64,000 nt of DNA, from assembly GCF_005843925.1 (NCBI RefSeq), contig NZ_VCBC01000004.1:124001-188000 (forward strand), given 5' to 3'. The notes under the pieces were generated by a model. That model ran no database searches, was not told the DNA's origin, and saw only the letters and a program-made list of their open reading frames with translations. Below are positions 1-7,945 of the stretch, piece after piece (position 1 is the stretch's first letter; each line of letters begins with the position of its first letter). This stretch comes from Thalassotalea litorea (GTDB taxonomy: Bacteria > Pseudomonadota > Gammaproteobacteria > Enterobacterales > Alteromonadaceae). Made by a program: the position numbers and the translations under genes.

Positions 1-2189
1 AGAAACAGGCGGCCTATGCTGCGGATATTACCTACGGTACCAACAATGAATTTGGTTTTGATTACCTGCGCGACAACATGGCTTTTTCGACGGCGCAACG
101 AGTTCAACGCCCATTGCATTACGCCATTATCGATGAAGTCGATTCAATCTTAATTGATGAAGCCCGAACGCCGCTGGTGATTTCAGGTCAGGCAGAAGAT
201 AGCTCTGAATTGTATAAGACGATCAACCAGGTCGTACCCTTACTTGAAGTGCAGGATGAAGAAGATCAGGAAGGTGAAGATAGCACCGGCGATTACACCA
301 TTGATGAAAAAGCCAAACAGGTTTATTTAACCGAACGCGGTCAGGTTCGTGTGGAAGAAATTCTCCAGGAACGCGGGTTGCTACAAGAGTCTGAATCTTT
401 ATACGCAGCCAGTTCAATTTCATTGTTACACCACGTTATGGCAGCGCTTCGTGCCCATAAACTGTTCCAAAAAGATGTCGATTACATCGTTAAGGAAGAC
501 GAAATTGTTATCGTCGATGAGCACACTGGTCGGACAATGGAAGGTCGTCGTTGGTCTGAAGGTCTGCATCAGGCAGTAGAAGCCAAAGAAGGTGTTAATA
601 TCCAGAATGAAAATCAGACTCTGGCATCGATTACCTTCCAAAATTACTTCCGGTTATATGAAAAACTATCGGGGATGACGGGTACTGCGGATACCGAAGC
701 GTTTGAATTTAACCATATTTATGGTTTGGAAACGGTCGTGATCCCAACCAATCGTCCGATGGTTCGTGACGATATGGCAGATTTGATTTATCTGACCACT
801 GAAGAAAAAATGGAAGCCATTCTTGCCGACATCAAAGATTGTGTCGAGCGAGGTCAACCGATTCTTGTTGGTACCATCAGCATTGAAACGTCTGAATTTC
901 TATCAAAATTTCTTCGCAAAGAAAAAATCAAACATAAAGTTTTGAATGCTAAATTCCATGCGGAAGAAGCAGAAATTGTCGCACAAGCCGGTAAAATTGG
1001 TGCGGTCACTATTGCTACCAATATGGCCGGTCGTGGTACCGATATTGTTCTCGGTGGTAACTTATCATCTGAGCTGGCAAAAATTGACGGTGCCGACGAA
1101 GCGCAAATTGCTAAAGTGACAGAGCAATGGCAAGAAGAACACAACAAAGTGTTGGAACTTGGCGGATTACATATTGTTGCAACCGAACGCCATGAATCCC
1201 GTCGTATCGATAACCAGTTACGTGGTCGTTCAGGTCGTCAGGGTGATCCCGGTTCAACACGATTCTATCTTTCGATGGAAGATGGCTTGATGCGAATTTT
1301 TGCATCAGAAAGAATTGCCAACATGATGCGTAAGCTAGGGATGGAACATGGCGAAGCGATAGAACATCCTTGGGTAACTCGCAGTATTGAAAACGCCCAA
1401 CGTAAAGTTGAAGGTCGTAACTTTGATATTCGTAAGCAATTGCTTGAATATGATGATGTTGCCAATGACCAACGTAAAGTCATTTACGAGCAACGTAATG
1501 AATTGCTCGAAGACGGTGATATTGGCGAAACCATTAAAGTGGTTCGTGAAGATGTATTGTCGGGCATGATCTCTCAGCACATTCCACCACAATCGTTGGA
1601 AGAAATGTGGGATGTTCATGGCTTAGAAGAGCAATTACGTGGTGAGTTGACGATCGACTTACCAATCGCGAAATGGCTTGAGGAAGATGACAAGCTGCAC
1701 GAAGAGTCGCTACGCGATAAAATTTTTGACAGTGTTGAACAGGCGTATTTAGCAAAAGAAGAGCAGGTTGGGGCAGATGCATTGCGCCAAATTGAGAAGG
1801 CGATCATGTTGCAAAGCCTGGATTCTCATTGGAAAGAACACCTCGCGGCGATGGATCATTTGCGTCAAGGTATTCATTTGCGCGGCTACGCACAGAAAAA
1901 TCCTAAGCAAGAGTACAAGAAAGAATCTTTCGCCTTGTTCTCAGATATGCTTGAAAACTTGAAGTATGACGTTGTCAGTATTCTTTCGAAAGTTCGTATT
2001 CAGCAACAGTCGGATGTCGATGCTTTAGAAGAGCAACGCCGTAAACAAGCTGAGATGCAGCAAAAACTGCAACATGAATCAGCCGGTCCTCTTGTTTCTG
2101 AACCTCCAGCGCAACGTGTTGGTCGAAATGATCCATGCCCTTGTGGATCGGGTAAGAAGTACAAGCAATGCCACGGCAAGTTAGGCTAA
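1..2189 (+). CDS. secA: Preprotein translocase ATPase SecA (5' end cut by window edge)
   Basis: SecA is the cytosolic ATPase that drives unfolded preproteins through SecYEG. The reading frame is open from base 3, so the ATG at 78 is internal: the codons before it read [20 protein letters not shown], a SecA hallmark. About 728 residues are present. The family usually has about 900, so roughly the first 160-170 (including Walker A) lie outside the window. Walker B ([17 protein letters not shown]) is near codons 42-58, followed by the preprotein cross-linking, scaffold and wing domains and helicase motifs ([22 protein letters not shown]). The C-terminus carries the zinc/SecB-binding tail C-x-C-x8-C-H ([17 protein letters not shown]). 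A strong terminator follows 37 bp after the stop. Identity is essentially certain. Confidence 0.98.
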   Translation, partial: KQAAYAADITYGTNNEFGFDYLRDNMAFSTAQRVQRPLHYAIIDEVDSILIDEARTPLVISGQAEDSSELYKTINQVVPLLEVQDEEDQEGEDSTGDYTIDEKAKQVYLTERGQVRVEEILQERGLLQESESLYAASSISLLHHVMAALRAHKLFQKDVDYIVKEDEIVIVDEHTGRTMEGRRWSEGLHQAVEAKEGVNIQNENQTLASITFQNYFRLYEKLSGMTGTADTEAFEFNHIYGLETVVIPTNRPMVRDDMADLIYLTTEEKMEAILADIKDCVERGQPILVGTISIETSEFLSKFLRKEKIKHKVLNAKFHAEEAEIVAQAGKIGAVTIATNMAGRGTDIVLGGNLSSELAKIDGADEAQIAKVTEQWQEEHNKVLELGGLHIVATERHESRRIDNQLRGRSGRQGDPGSTRFYLSMEDGLMRIFASERIANMMRKLGMEHGEAIEHPWVTRSIENAQRKVEGRNFDIRKQLLEYDDVANDQRKVIYEQRNELLEDGDIGETIKVVREDVLSGMISQHIPPQSLEEMWDVHGLEEQLRGELTIDLPIAKWLEEDDKLHEESLRDKIFDSVEQAYLAKEEQVGADALRQIEKAIMLQSLDSHWKEHLAAMDHLRQGIHLRGYAQKNPKQEYKKESFALFSDMLENLKYDVVSILSKVRIQQQSDVDALEEQRRKQAEMQQKLQHESAGPLVSEPPAQRVGRNDPCPCGSGKKYKQCHGKLG

Positions 2190-2226
2190 GCGAAGCAAAG
2201 CGTATCCAAACAAATAGATTAACGAT

Positions 2227-2253
2227 AAGGCCGGTTCATTCCGGCCTTTTTTA
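2227..2253 (+). terminator. Rho-independent terminator after secA
   Basis: Perfect 8-bp stem aaggccgg / ccggcctt around a 6-nt loop, followed by a run of T. It separates secA from mutT. Confidence 0.88.
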
Positions 2254-2316
2254 TAGCACAGTAGACAAATTGACAGAAACGATAAAGAGACAGAATTCAA
2301 TGGGGCAAGGCAATCT

Positions 2317-2706
2317 ATGAAAAAGCGTGTGCACGTTGCGGTTGGTGTTATCTTAAGAAATGATCAGGTATTCCTGACGCGTCGTCATGTACATCAACAC
2401 CAGGGCGGGAAATGGGAATTTCCGGGGGGAAAGGTTGAGACAGATGAGACGGTTCATCAGGCATTACACCGAGAATTAATGGAAGAAGTTGCCATCGATA
2501 CGCTGGCAATGCGTCCATTGATGAATATTGCCCATGATTATGAAGATAAGTCTGTGTTGCTTGAGGTTTTTGTTGTCGATCAATTTAGTGGCGAACCGGA
2601 ATCTCAGGAAGGGATGGAGCAAGGGTGGTTCAAAGTTTCAGAGTTATCAAACTTAGAATTCCCGAACGCGAATAAAGACATTATCGTCAAGCTTCAAAAC
2701 CCATAA
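2317..2706 (+). CDS. mutT: 8-oxo-dGTP diphosphatase MutT (Nudix hydrolase)
   Basis: MutT hydrolyses 8-oxo-dGTP to the monophosphate and prevents A-to-C transversions. The 129-residue length equals that of E. coli MutT, and the gene follows secA as in enteric bacteria. The Nudix box starts at G38: E44, then R52-E53-L54 and E56-E57, with the metal-binding glutamates intact. The glycine normally two positions after the EE pair is alanine (A59), a mild deviation. No Shine-Dalgarno sequence stands out. The gene ends 17 bp before the convergent DUF3465 gene. Another Nudix pyrophosphatase is possible, but context and length favour MutT. Confidence 0.92.
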   Translation: MKKRVHVAVGVILRNDQVFLTRRHVHQHQGGKWEFPGGKVETDETVHQALHRELMEEVAIDTLAMRPLMNIAHDYEDKSVLLEVFVVDQFSGEPESQEGMEQGWFKVSELSNLEFPNANKDIIVKLQNP

Positions 2707-2723
2707 TTCTTCAAGACCCAAGG

Positions 2724-3233
2724 TTACTCATAAACTTTACCTTTGTGTCTGAGCCAGCCATCGATATGTTTTTTATTTGGATCGTGGTGTGTCCAGTGAA
2801 TAACCCCGCCCTTTGAATTCCATTCATACTCACCATAAAACTCAACCAAATCGCCTTTTTTTAAATCTGTAATCTTCGGAGCAAGATCAATATTGTGAGC
2901 AACGAGGACCGTTTGTGAGGGTGACACACGCAATATAAAGCGTTGATGGCGACTACCCTTGTTATCGTCCGCAAGGAGTGTTTGCACCTTTCCAAGCGCC
3001 TGAATTTGCACATCGCTTTGTCGATTTCGAAACGCTTCGTCTAACGCACGTAAATTCTGGGTTGTTTCCGCACTACTGGTCGGGAGATTGACCTCAGTGC
3101 TCGCGCTATCCTGATTGACACTCGGGGCACTCTGGACATTCGGTTCAGGCCGATTAATGATATAAGCGACGATAAGTACACAAATAATTCCCGCACTGAT
3201 ATTTTTGAAATTTAAATTGTTTCTTCTGGGCAT
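2724..3233 (-). CDS. DUF3465 domain protein, membrane-anchored
   Basis: A 169-residue protein with one N-terminal hydrophobic segment (about residues 12-26), which should anchor it in the inner membrane with the rest in the periplasm. A Ser/Asn/Thr-rich spacer (about 27-60) follows. The C-terminal region (about 65-169) contains HQRFILRVSP, LKKGDLVEFYGEYEWN and a His/Trp-rich end (GGVIHWTHHDP), which I recognise as the DUF3465 family of marine gammaproteobacteria. The fold resembles a small beta-rich OB-like module, but the function is unknown. The gene is convergent with mutT, with 17 bp between stops. No catalytic residues are claimed. Confidence 0.75.
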   Translation of the reverse strand: MPRRNNLNFKNISAGIICVLIVAYIINRPEPNVQSAPSVNQDSASTEVNLPTSSAETTQNLRALDEAFRNRQSDVQIQALGKVQTLLADDNKGSRHQRFILRVSPSQTVLVAHNIDLAPKITDLKKGDLVEFYGEYEWNSKGGVIHWTHHDPNKKHIDGWLRHKGKVYE

Positions 3234-3349
3234 GATGAATTACGACTGCTTAGTTTGACTCATGATAAAACACATCGATGTAAATTAGAATCAATCCATT
3301 TTGCTCTATATCGCGATGCTAAGTTGTTGACTGCTATTAATGATAAGTG

Positions 3350-3495
3350 AAAATAATTTAATTGTTAGATTAGTTCTTCTCGTTTGTCGAAATTAGTTAG
3401 ATTGTTTACTCTAACTTTGCTTTCGAAATCTCCCCAGATTTTCTAAAAGTATCATTTGGTTTTTTTATAGGGCATCTTTGATGCCCTTTTTTTTT
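3350..3495 (+). ncRNA. Candidate small RNA ending at an orphan terminator
   Basis: An excellent terminator (3469-3495) sits here with no plus-strand gene upstream; the nearest plus-strand stop is at 2706, across an opposite-strand gene. Upstream of it are a TTGACT at 3327-3332 with an AATAAT at 3352-3357 (19-bp spacer, weak), a hairpin agttag...ctaact (about 3398-3419), and a second, gaaatct/agattttc, presenting a CCCC loop (about 3425-3443). This hairpin order with a long U tail resembles Hfq-dependent sRNAs. The 5' end is a guess and no known sRNA family is recognised. The region could also just be a 3' UTR. Confidence 0.4.
3469..3495 (+). terminator. Strong rho-independent terminator without an upstream gene
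   Basis: 7-bp stem agggcat / atgccct with a 5-nt loop, followed by eight or more T. The T run is on the plus strand only, so it stops rightward transcription. No plus-strand gene feeds it. Confidence 0.85.
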
Positions 3496-3600
3496 ACCTT
3501 TTATTCGTGTGAATTTTTAAAGTTAATATTCTCAGAAATAACCATCTTTTAGTAAAAGCTCTGTGCTGGTCAAAGCCGTTCGCGACGAAGCATATCCTAC

Positions 3601-3744
3601 CGAGTACACAGATTACATCCACTTCAGGCACACCGATTACATCCCGTCAGAATACACCGATTACATCCCGTCAGAATACACCGACTAAACCCAGTCAGAA
3701 TACACCGACTAAATCCAATTCGAGTAGACCGTTCACATGCAGTT
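3601..3744. repeat. Tandem repeat, about six 24-bp units
   Basis: Units of 23-25 bp with consensus cagaatacaccgattacat plus a short tail such as cccgt. Starts are at about 3601, 3625, 3648, 3672, 3696 and 3721. Copies 2-5 are the closest to each other. The same phrase (ccgagcacaccRatt...) recurs in degenerate form between the hairpin blocks downstream, so the two arrays are related. Unit length varies, which argues against a coding repeat. Confidence 0.8.
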
Positions 3745-4483
3745 TCGAATGAAACACACCCCCGCCAGTCATTCCCTGACACTACAGGGAATCTATCACC
3801 ACAAGGCTGAATGTGTCGCTCCGAGCACACCAATTGAATTACCTCCGAGTACACTCTCATAAACATCGCTCGGAGCACTCCAATTAAATCCTTTCCGAGC
3901 ACGCCGATTACAACACACTTTGTGGACATGCTGCTTTGAATGAAACACGCCCCCGCGAGTCATTCCCTGACACTACAGGGAATCTATCACCACAAGGCTG
4001 AATGTGTCGCTCCGAGCACACTCTCATAAACATCGCTCCGATCACATGCTGCTTCGAATGAAACACACCCCCGCGTGTCATTCCCTGACACTACAGGGAA
4101 TCAATCACCACAAGGCTGTATGCGTTGCTCCGAGCACACCAATTGAATTCCCTCCGAGCACACTCTCATAAACATCGCTCCGAGCACATGCTGCTTCGAA
4201 TGAAACACGCCCCCGCGTATCATTCCCTGACACTACAGGGAATTTATCACCTCAAGGCTGCATACGTCGCTCCGAGCACGCCGATTACAACCACTTTGTG
4301 GACATGCAGTTTCGAATGAAACACACCCTCGCGTGTCATTCCCTGACACTACAGGGAATCTATCACCTCAAGGCTGAATACGTCGCTCCGAGCACGCCAA
4401 TTAAATCCTTTCCGAGGACATGCGGCTTCGAATGAAACACATCCCCGCGTGTCATTCCCTGACACTACAGGGAATCTATCACC
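3745..4483. repeat. Six-copy interspersed hairpin repeat array
   Basis: A block of about 75 bp (gaatgaaacacRcccccgcg, then the hairpin, then atctatcacc and caaggctgaat) is repeated six times. Its core, ATTCCCTG-acacta-CAGGGAAT, is identical in every copy (3771-3792, 3962-3983, 4080-4101, 4222-4243, 4338-4359, 4454-4475). Spacings are 191, 118, 142, 116 and 116 bp, filled with degenerate 24-bp units of the neighbouring array (ccgagcacaccaattgaa type). The hairpin resembles the GTCATTCCC...GGGAATC intergenic palindromes of many proteobacteria. No open reading frame with plausible coding features was seen. Confidence 0.85.
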
Positions 4484-4540
4484 ATAATTCCGCGAATAAA
4501 TCTAAAGTGACGCTCAGCAGCGGTGTTCGTTAACTCTCGC

Positions 4541-4580
4541 GATTGTCTGGTTAAGGAATTGTCTGGTTAAGGAATTGCCT
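4541..4580 (+). repeat. Short 16-bp direct repeat
   Basis: attgtctggttaagga is repeated twice in tandem, with a third degenerate start (aattgcct), ending directly at the NtrC-like site of the LysR promoter region. Confidence 0.65.
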
Positions 4581-4596
4581 GCACCATTGTGGTGCG
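4580..4596 (+). promoter_or_regulatory. NtrC-like enhancer site upstream of the LysR gene
   Basis: TGCACCATTGTGGTGCG is a near-perfect dyad matching the NtrC pattern GCACY-N5-GGTGC. It lies about 107 bp upstream of the -24 element at 4687, a normal distance for a sigma-54 enhancer. The glnK upstream region has an almost identical site at 40298-40314. Confidence 0.7.
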
Positions 4597-4686
4597 CACG
4601 ATTATTTCTAGTGCAAAGGTTTGAACATAAATGCCGAAAAAGCAGGCATTTCCATAGAAATACCGGTAAAAATATAAAAATTAAAT

Positions 4687-4702
4687 TGGCGCAAGAATTG
4701 CT
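4687..4702 (+). promoter_or_regulatory. Sigma-54 (RpoN) promoter of the LysR gene
   Basis: TGGCGCAAGAATTGCT fits the -24/-12 consensus TGGCAC-N5-TTGCW, with both GG and GC invariant pairs at the right spacing. The predicted transcription start is about 4714, giving a leader of about 27 nt before the ATG at 4741. Confidence 0.75.
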
Positions 4703-4740
4703 TTAATAATAATGATTTCAAATAACATAAATGATTTAAT

Positions 4741-5622
4741 ATGGCCGTTCAAACACCTATTCGTGGACTCAGATCTTTTTGTATTGCCGCTAAGTGCTTA
4801 AGTTTTAAGCATGCTGCTGGGCAACTTTTTCTCACCCCCTCTGCAGTCAGTCATCAAATAAAGCAGCTTGAAGATCAACTAGGTACCGATCTATTTAAGC
4901 GTCAGACTCGAGCCATCGAACTTACCAATGCTGGCAAGCAATTTTATAAAGCTGTGCAGCCAATTATTACCGATTTAGAAACGACAATTTCTGACTTTAC
5001 CAATAGTCAGCAAAACAAAACTATCGTCGTCAGTCTTCCGGAATTTTTTGCCAGTGAATTGTTTGTACCTAAACTAAGCGAGTGGACGGATTTAAATCCG
5101 GAAATTAACCTGCAACTCGAAACCGCTAAAGTTGGGGCAACGCCGGCGAAGGGTGATTTAAGCGTGGTGCTGGCAAACGGTAAGCCAAATGGCAGTATCG
5201 TTACTGATTTATTTCCACTGCGCTATGTACCGGCTTGTAGTAAGCGCTTATATCGTAAATTCGCAGCCGAGGGCTACAAGGCGTTAAAGAGCGTTCCATT
5301 GATATTACATCAGTCGCGACCGTGGTCCTGGCATCAATGGGCGGAAAGAGCAGGGGTCGTAGATTTTGATCCAAAACAGATAATTCAATTCGATAGCATG
5401 TTCGGTTTGGCACGTGCAGCCCAGCAAGGGATGGGGATCGCGTTGGTTCCTATGCCTATTAGTCAAAGCTGGTTTCAAGAGCAACACCTTGTACGCCTGT
5501 TCGAAGAAGAATTAGAAACGAATGACCGTTATTATCTGTTACAACATGAAAATATTGAAAATTCGAAAGAACTCGAAACGTTTGCCGACTGGGTAAAAAA
5601 CGCGTTTGCACAGTACCGCTAA
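4741..5622 (+). CDS. LysR-family transcriptional regulator (GcvA-like)
   Basis: A 293-residue LysR-type regulator. The N-terminal winged helix-turn-helix (about residues 8-67) reads SFKHAAGQLFLTPSAVSHQI then KQLEDQLGTDLFKR, typical of the GcvA/AmpR branch. The effector-binding, periplasmic-binding-protein-like domain follows (about 95-290). The target and ligand cannot be told from sequence. The gene stands alone and has no divergent partner: 1.2 kb of repeats lies upstream and a terminator just downstream. Its promoter region has a sigma-54 promoter and an NtrC-like enhancer, so nitrogen-limitation control is inferred, as for the LysR regulator Nac of enteric bacteria; the protein itself is not Nac-like. 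No clear Shine-Dalgarno sequence is visible. Confidence 0.9.
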   Translation: MAVQTPIRGLRSFCIAAKCLSFKHAAGQLFLTPSAVSHQIKQLEDQLGTDLFKRQTRAIELTNAGKQFYKAVQPIITDLETTISDFTNSQQNKTIVVSLPEFFASELFVPKLSEWTDLNPEINLQLETAKVGATPAKGDLSVVLANGKPNGSIVTDLFPLRYVPACSKRLYRKFAAEGYKALKSVPLILHQSRPWSWHQWAERAGVVDFDPKQIIQFDSMFGLARAAQQGMGIALVPMPISQSWFQEQHLVRLFEEELETNDRYYLLQHENIENSKELETFADWVKNAFAQYR

Positions 5623-5663
5623 CCAATTAGTTAATCTTCAGTTAAACAAGAGAACTTAAATAG

Positions 5664-5697
5664 AGCGCATCCTGTTAATTAGGGTGCGCTTTTTTTA
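5664..5697 (+). terminator. Terminator after the LysR gene
   Basis: 10-bp stem agcgcatcct / agggtgcgct (one G-U pair), 7-nt loop, then seven T. Confidence 0.88.
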
Positions 5698-5975
5698 TGC
5701 CCGTATTTTATGCCCGTATTTTATGGCAGTAGCTGAAGCTTGCTTTTAAACCTTACTCTGACACGACGACAGAGCTGTAAATGTCCTGCAACTGTGTGTC
5801 GGCCTGGCTTTCGCCATCAACGCTGTGTGCACAACGCCGAGAGTGAATTAATTTCACTTTAGTGCGACAACATTTTTCGTTTGTCAGCTTCCCCCACTTT
5901 TCACTAAAGTTGCATTGTCGCCAATCAGATAGAGGTGACAAACGACATGATTAAAACCTAGAGGAGGAAAACACT
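5698..5975. other. Intergenic stretch with short repeats and the leader of the TPR-like gene
   Basis: Contains two and a half copies of a 13-bp repeat (tgcccgtatttta, about 5698-5725) and an inverted pair cactttagtg (5855-5864) / cactaaagt (5902-5910) that could fold or bind a regulator. A very strong Shine-Dalgarno (gaggagg, 5961-5967) precedes the ATG at 5976. A minus-strand open frame here shows no recognisable protein and is not called. Confidence 0.5.
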
Positions 5976-6578
5976 ATGTCGAACAAGATACTAAACAAGA
6001 GTTCAAACAAGAATTCAAACAAGAGGTTAAACAAGAGCAACTATTCGTATAAAGCGTTATTGCTGTCTATTTTAACCGCATCTGCTGCCGCCGAGGCATC
6101 TGAATCATCAGAGCTATCAGCACTGGAACAGCCGTTTAAAGTTGCCGTTGTGAAAAATGCTCCGGGTAGCAATGCCATCGTTTCTGGAGAGTTTGCCGTC
6201 GGTGCATCAGAACTAACCTCTTCTGAAATGGACAAGTCTCAACATTTTGAGAAGGCTATGGGATTGTGTGCTTTACATATTAAAACCGGCGAGTATGCGG
6301 TTGCGAAATCTGCCTGTAGTGAGGCGGTAACTGCGGTATCCGGTTTTGAAGATAGCCATATATCGCGAACTTTGTCGGCAATGGCTTATAGTAACCGGGC
6401 AATTGTGAAGTACTTCACTCACGATACCTTAGGCGCGTTTACTGACTTTAGTAAAGCTCTGGAATATAGCAGCGATACTATCGTTATGGACAACTTAACA
6501 CGCTTGAATGTCGCGTATTTGAAATCTCAGGTAACTCCTTCTTCCGAAGCAGCACTGTCTTCGGGTTTGGCTGAATAA
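5976..6578 (+). CDS. Exported TPR-like hypothetical protein
   Basis: A 200-residue protein I do not recognise as a named family. The first 23 residues are an Asn/Lys/Ser-rich tract built from the repeated word NK (NKILNKSSNKNSNKRLNK). A hydrophobic stretch YKALLLSILTASAAAEA follows and looks like a signal peptide with an AxA-type cleavage site. Residues about 85-180 look like two to three degenerate tetratricopeptide helices (HIKTGEYAVAKSACSEAV; DTLGAFTDFSKALEYSS), with a possible disulfide between the two helix-1 cysteines. The strong ribosome binding site gaggagg eight bases before the ATG supports this start. A periplasmic role is inferred. Confidence 0.65.
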   Translation: MSNKILNKSSNKNSNKRLNKSNYSYKALLLSILTASAAAEASESSELSALEQPFKVAVVKNAPGSNAIVSGEFAVGASELTSSEMDKSQHFEKAMGLCALHIKTGEYAVAKSACSEAVTAVSGFEDSHISRTLSAMAYSNRAIVKYFTHDTLGAFTDFSKALEYSSDTIVMDNLTRLNVAYLKSQVTPSSEAALSSGLAE

Positions 6579-6641
6579 GCTTGCGGTCAAAATAATGTAG
6601 TAAAGGATAAAGGTTTAAAATATGCCCTCTCAACAACGAAT

Positions 6642-6673
6642 GCGAATGGTTGCAGTTCAGCCATTCGCTCTTT
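6642..6673 (+). terminator. Probable terminator after the TPR-like gene
   Basis: Perfect 8-bp stem gcgaatgg / ccattcgc with an 11-nt loop, followed by a weak T-rich tail (tctttg). Confidence 0.5.
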
Positions 6674-6725
6674 GTAAAATGGCGTGCAAGGAATATAACC
6701 GACAAGTTTATACTTAGGCTAAATT

Positions 6726-6783
6726 ACTTACCACTTACCACTTTCATCTCACCACTTATCACTTTCATCTCACCACTTATCAG
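6726..6783. repeat. 21-bp tandem repeat
   Basis: Two full units of actta(c/t)c + actttcatctcacc (6733-6753 and 6754-6774), with partial copies on each side. It lies just past the end of yacG, on whose strand it would be transcribed. Confidence 0.75.
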
Positions 6784-6793
6784 TTTTCCGGCT

Positions 6794-7030
6794 CTATTCT
6801 GGCTCGACAAAAAATTTATTGTGTTGCAGAAATTCATCTTCCAGTGCATCTAACATTTCCTCGTTTAACGGCTCGTTACTTTGCATTGGTTGTGAAATTT
6901 TGTGATTTTCTTCGGCCCATTCGCCTAAGTCAATGAGTTGACAGCGTTTTGAGCAAAAAGGACGGAATTGGTTTTCAGTTTTCCATTCAACTTGGTTTTT
7001 ACAGGTAGGGCAGTTTACGATGGTTGGCAT
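6794..7030 (-). CDS. yacG: DNA gyrase inhibitor / zinc-finger protein YacG
   Basis: A 78-residue protein of the YacG family, which in E. coli binds the GyrB C-terminal region and inhibits gyrase. The four zinc ligands are all present: C7 and C10 (CPTC), C26 and C30 (FCSKRC). The conserved [12 protein letters not shown] follows and the tail is acidic. The length is close to the usual 65-80 residues. It sits next to zapD and coaE in the conserved order, all on the minus strand but separated by untranslated gaps. Start supported by the family N-terminus ([10 protein letters not shown]). Confidence 0.93.
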   Translation of the reverse strand: MPTIVNCPTCKNQVEWKTENQFRPFCSKRCQLIDLGEWAEENHKISQPMQSNEPLNEEMLDALEDEFLQHNKFFVEPE

Positions 7031-7198
7031 TGCTATACTCCGTGCAGAACATAGCGAGATTCTATCTAATTTCTGTGCTCACGTTAAGTGCTAGATTAAT
7101 TCATTCATTAAGGACTGGGTTGCGTACTATGTCAAATAGCAGATTAACTGGTGACATAAAAAGCTGTGTTAAGCGCTAAATATGACTACATTCAATTA

Positions 7199-7945
7199 TT
7201 AGCATTTGGCTAATTTAAACGACACTTTGTCGTTAATATATTGCTGTCCTTTTTGCGCACATAGTTCCATGAATCGTATCGAGTAACGGAACCGATTGCC
7301 ACTGACACTCGGGAAGTAATCAACGCCTTTATTTATTTTTAAGCGCAATAGTGAAAGACCTTCACCGGTATCCTGATAGAAACTATTACTCGATTCAATT
7401 TGCTCAAACTCAGATTTTTGACGGATAAATTTTAACACTAAAGATAAGGCATTTTCTAAGCAACTAAGCTCTGCTAGCCAGCGATTAATATCTTCACGGA
7501 TTAAAATTGGCGGTTGATGAAACCAGAATGTCAGAGCGGGCAAATCAAAGCCAGAATACGCTCCTTGCAGGGTAAATCGTTTGCGTAAACCATCGAGAAA
7601 TTTATCATTCTTCAAATCTGTCCATAAAGGATTTTTAGAGCGAAAAATCGTCGAAAGGGCTTTTGCCTGATGTAGGTTTGTTTGCAAGGTTTTGTTATCA
7701 ACATCGGGAGATTTGCCCCAGGCTGTCAGGTTTCTCTCGAGTTTTTCCAAATCTTTGATGAGATCGCCTCGGATGTCATGGCGATCCAACGCATCCAAAA
7801 TGGCAAATAGGGCATTGAAAAATAGTGGGTAGCTATTTTCGAAATCGTCATTAAGGCAGCCGTGCACCTGCTCAAACAATTGTTCTAGCTTCAGGTAGCT
7901 ACGGATCCTCTCATTTAAAGGATGCTCGTACAGTATTTCAGACAT
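7199..7945 (-). CDS. zapD: Cell division protein ZapD
   Basis: A 248-residue member of the ZapD (YacF) family, a cytoplasmic FtsZ-associated protein that crosslinks FtsZ protofilaments at the Z ring. Recognised from YEHPLNERIRSYLKLEQLFEQ at the N-terminus, the central W-x-FHQPP region, and the C-terminal YFPSVSGNRFRYSIRFME. The protein is mostly helical with a beta domain, as known for the family. Neighbours yacG (downstream) and coaE (upstream) match the E. coli arrangement. Length is normal and no defect was seen. Confidence 0.94.
   Translation of the reverse strand: MSEILYEHPLNERIRSYLKLEQLFEQVHGCLNDDFENSYPLFFNALFAILDALDRHDIRGDLIKDLEKLERNLTAWGKSPDVDNKTLQTNLHQAKALSTIFRSKNPLWTDLKNDKFLDGLRKRFTLQGAYSGFDLPALTFWFHQPPILIREDINRWLAELSCLENALSLVLKFIRQKSEFEQIESSNSFYQDTGEGLSLLRLKINKGVDYFPSVSGNRFRYSIRFMELCAQKGQQYINDKVSFKLAKC

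Noticed and set aside
3624..3929. Minus-strand open frame of 101 codons with an 8-residue repeat
   Set aside because: It is a by-product of the 24-bp DNA repeat; unit length varies and no ribosome site or family signature is present.
3601..4483. Possible CRISPR array
   Set aside because: Repeats drift and the intervening sequence is itself repetitive; there are no unique spacers of constant length and no cas genes.
3745..4483. Possible integron attC cassette array
   Set aside because: No cassette ORFs and no integrase; the hairpin lacks attC R/L box structure.
5753..5941. 62-codon minus-strand frame before the TPR-like gene
   Set aside because: No recognisable protein, no ribosome site, and it covers the likely promoter of the neighbouring gene.
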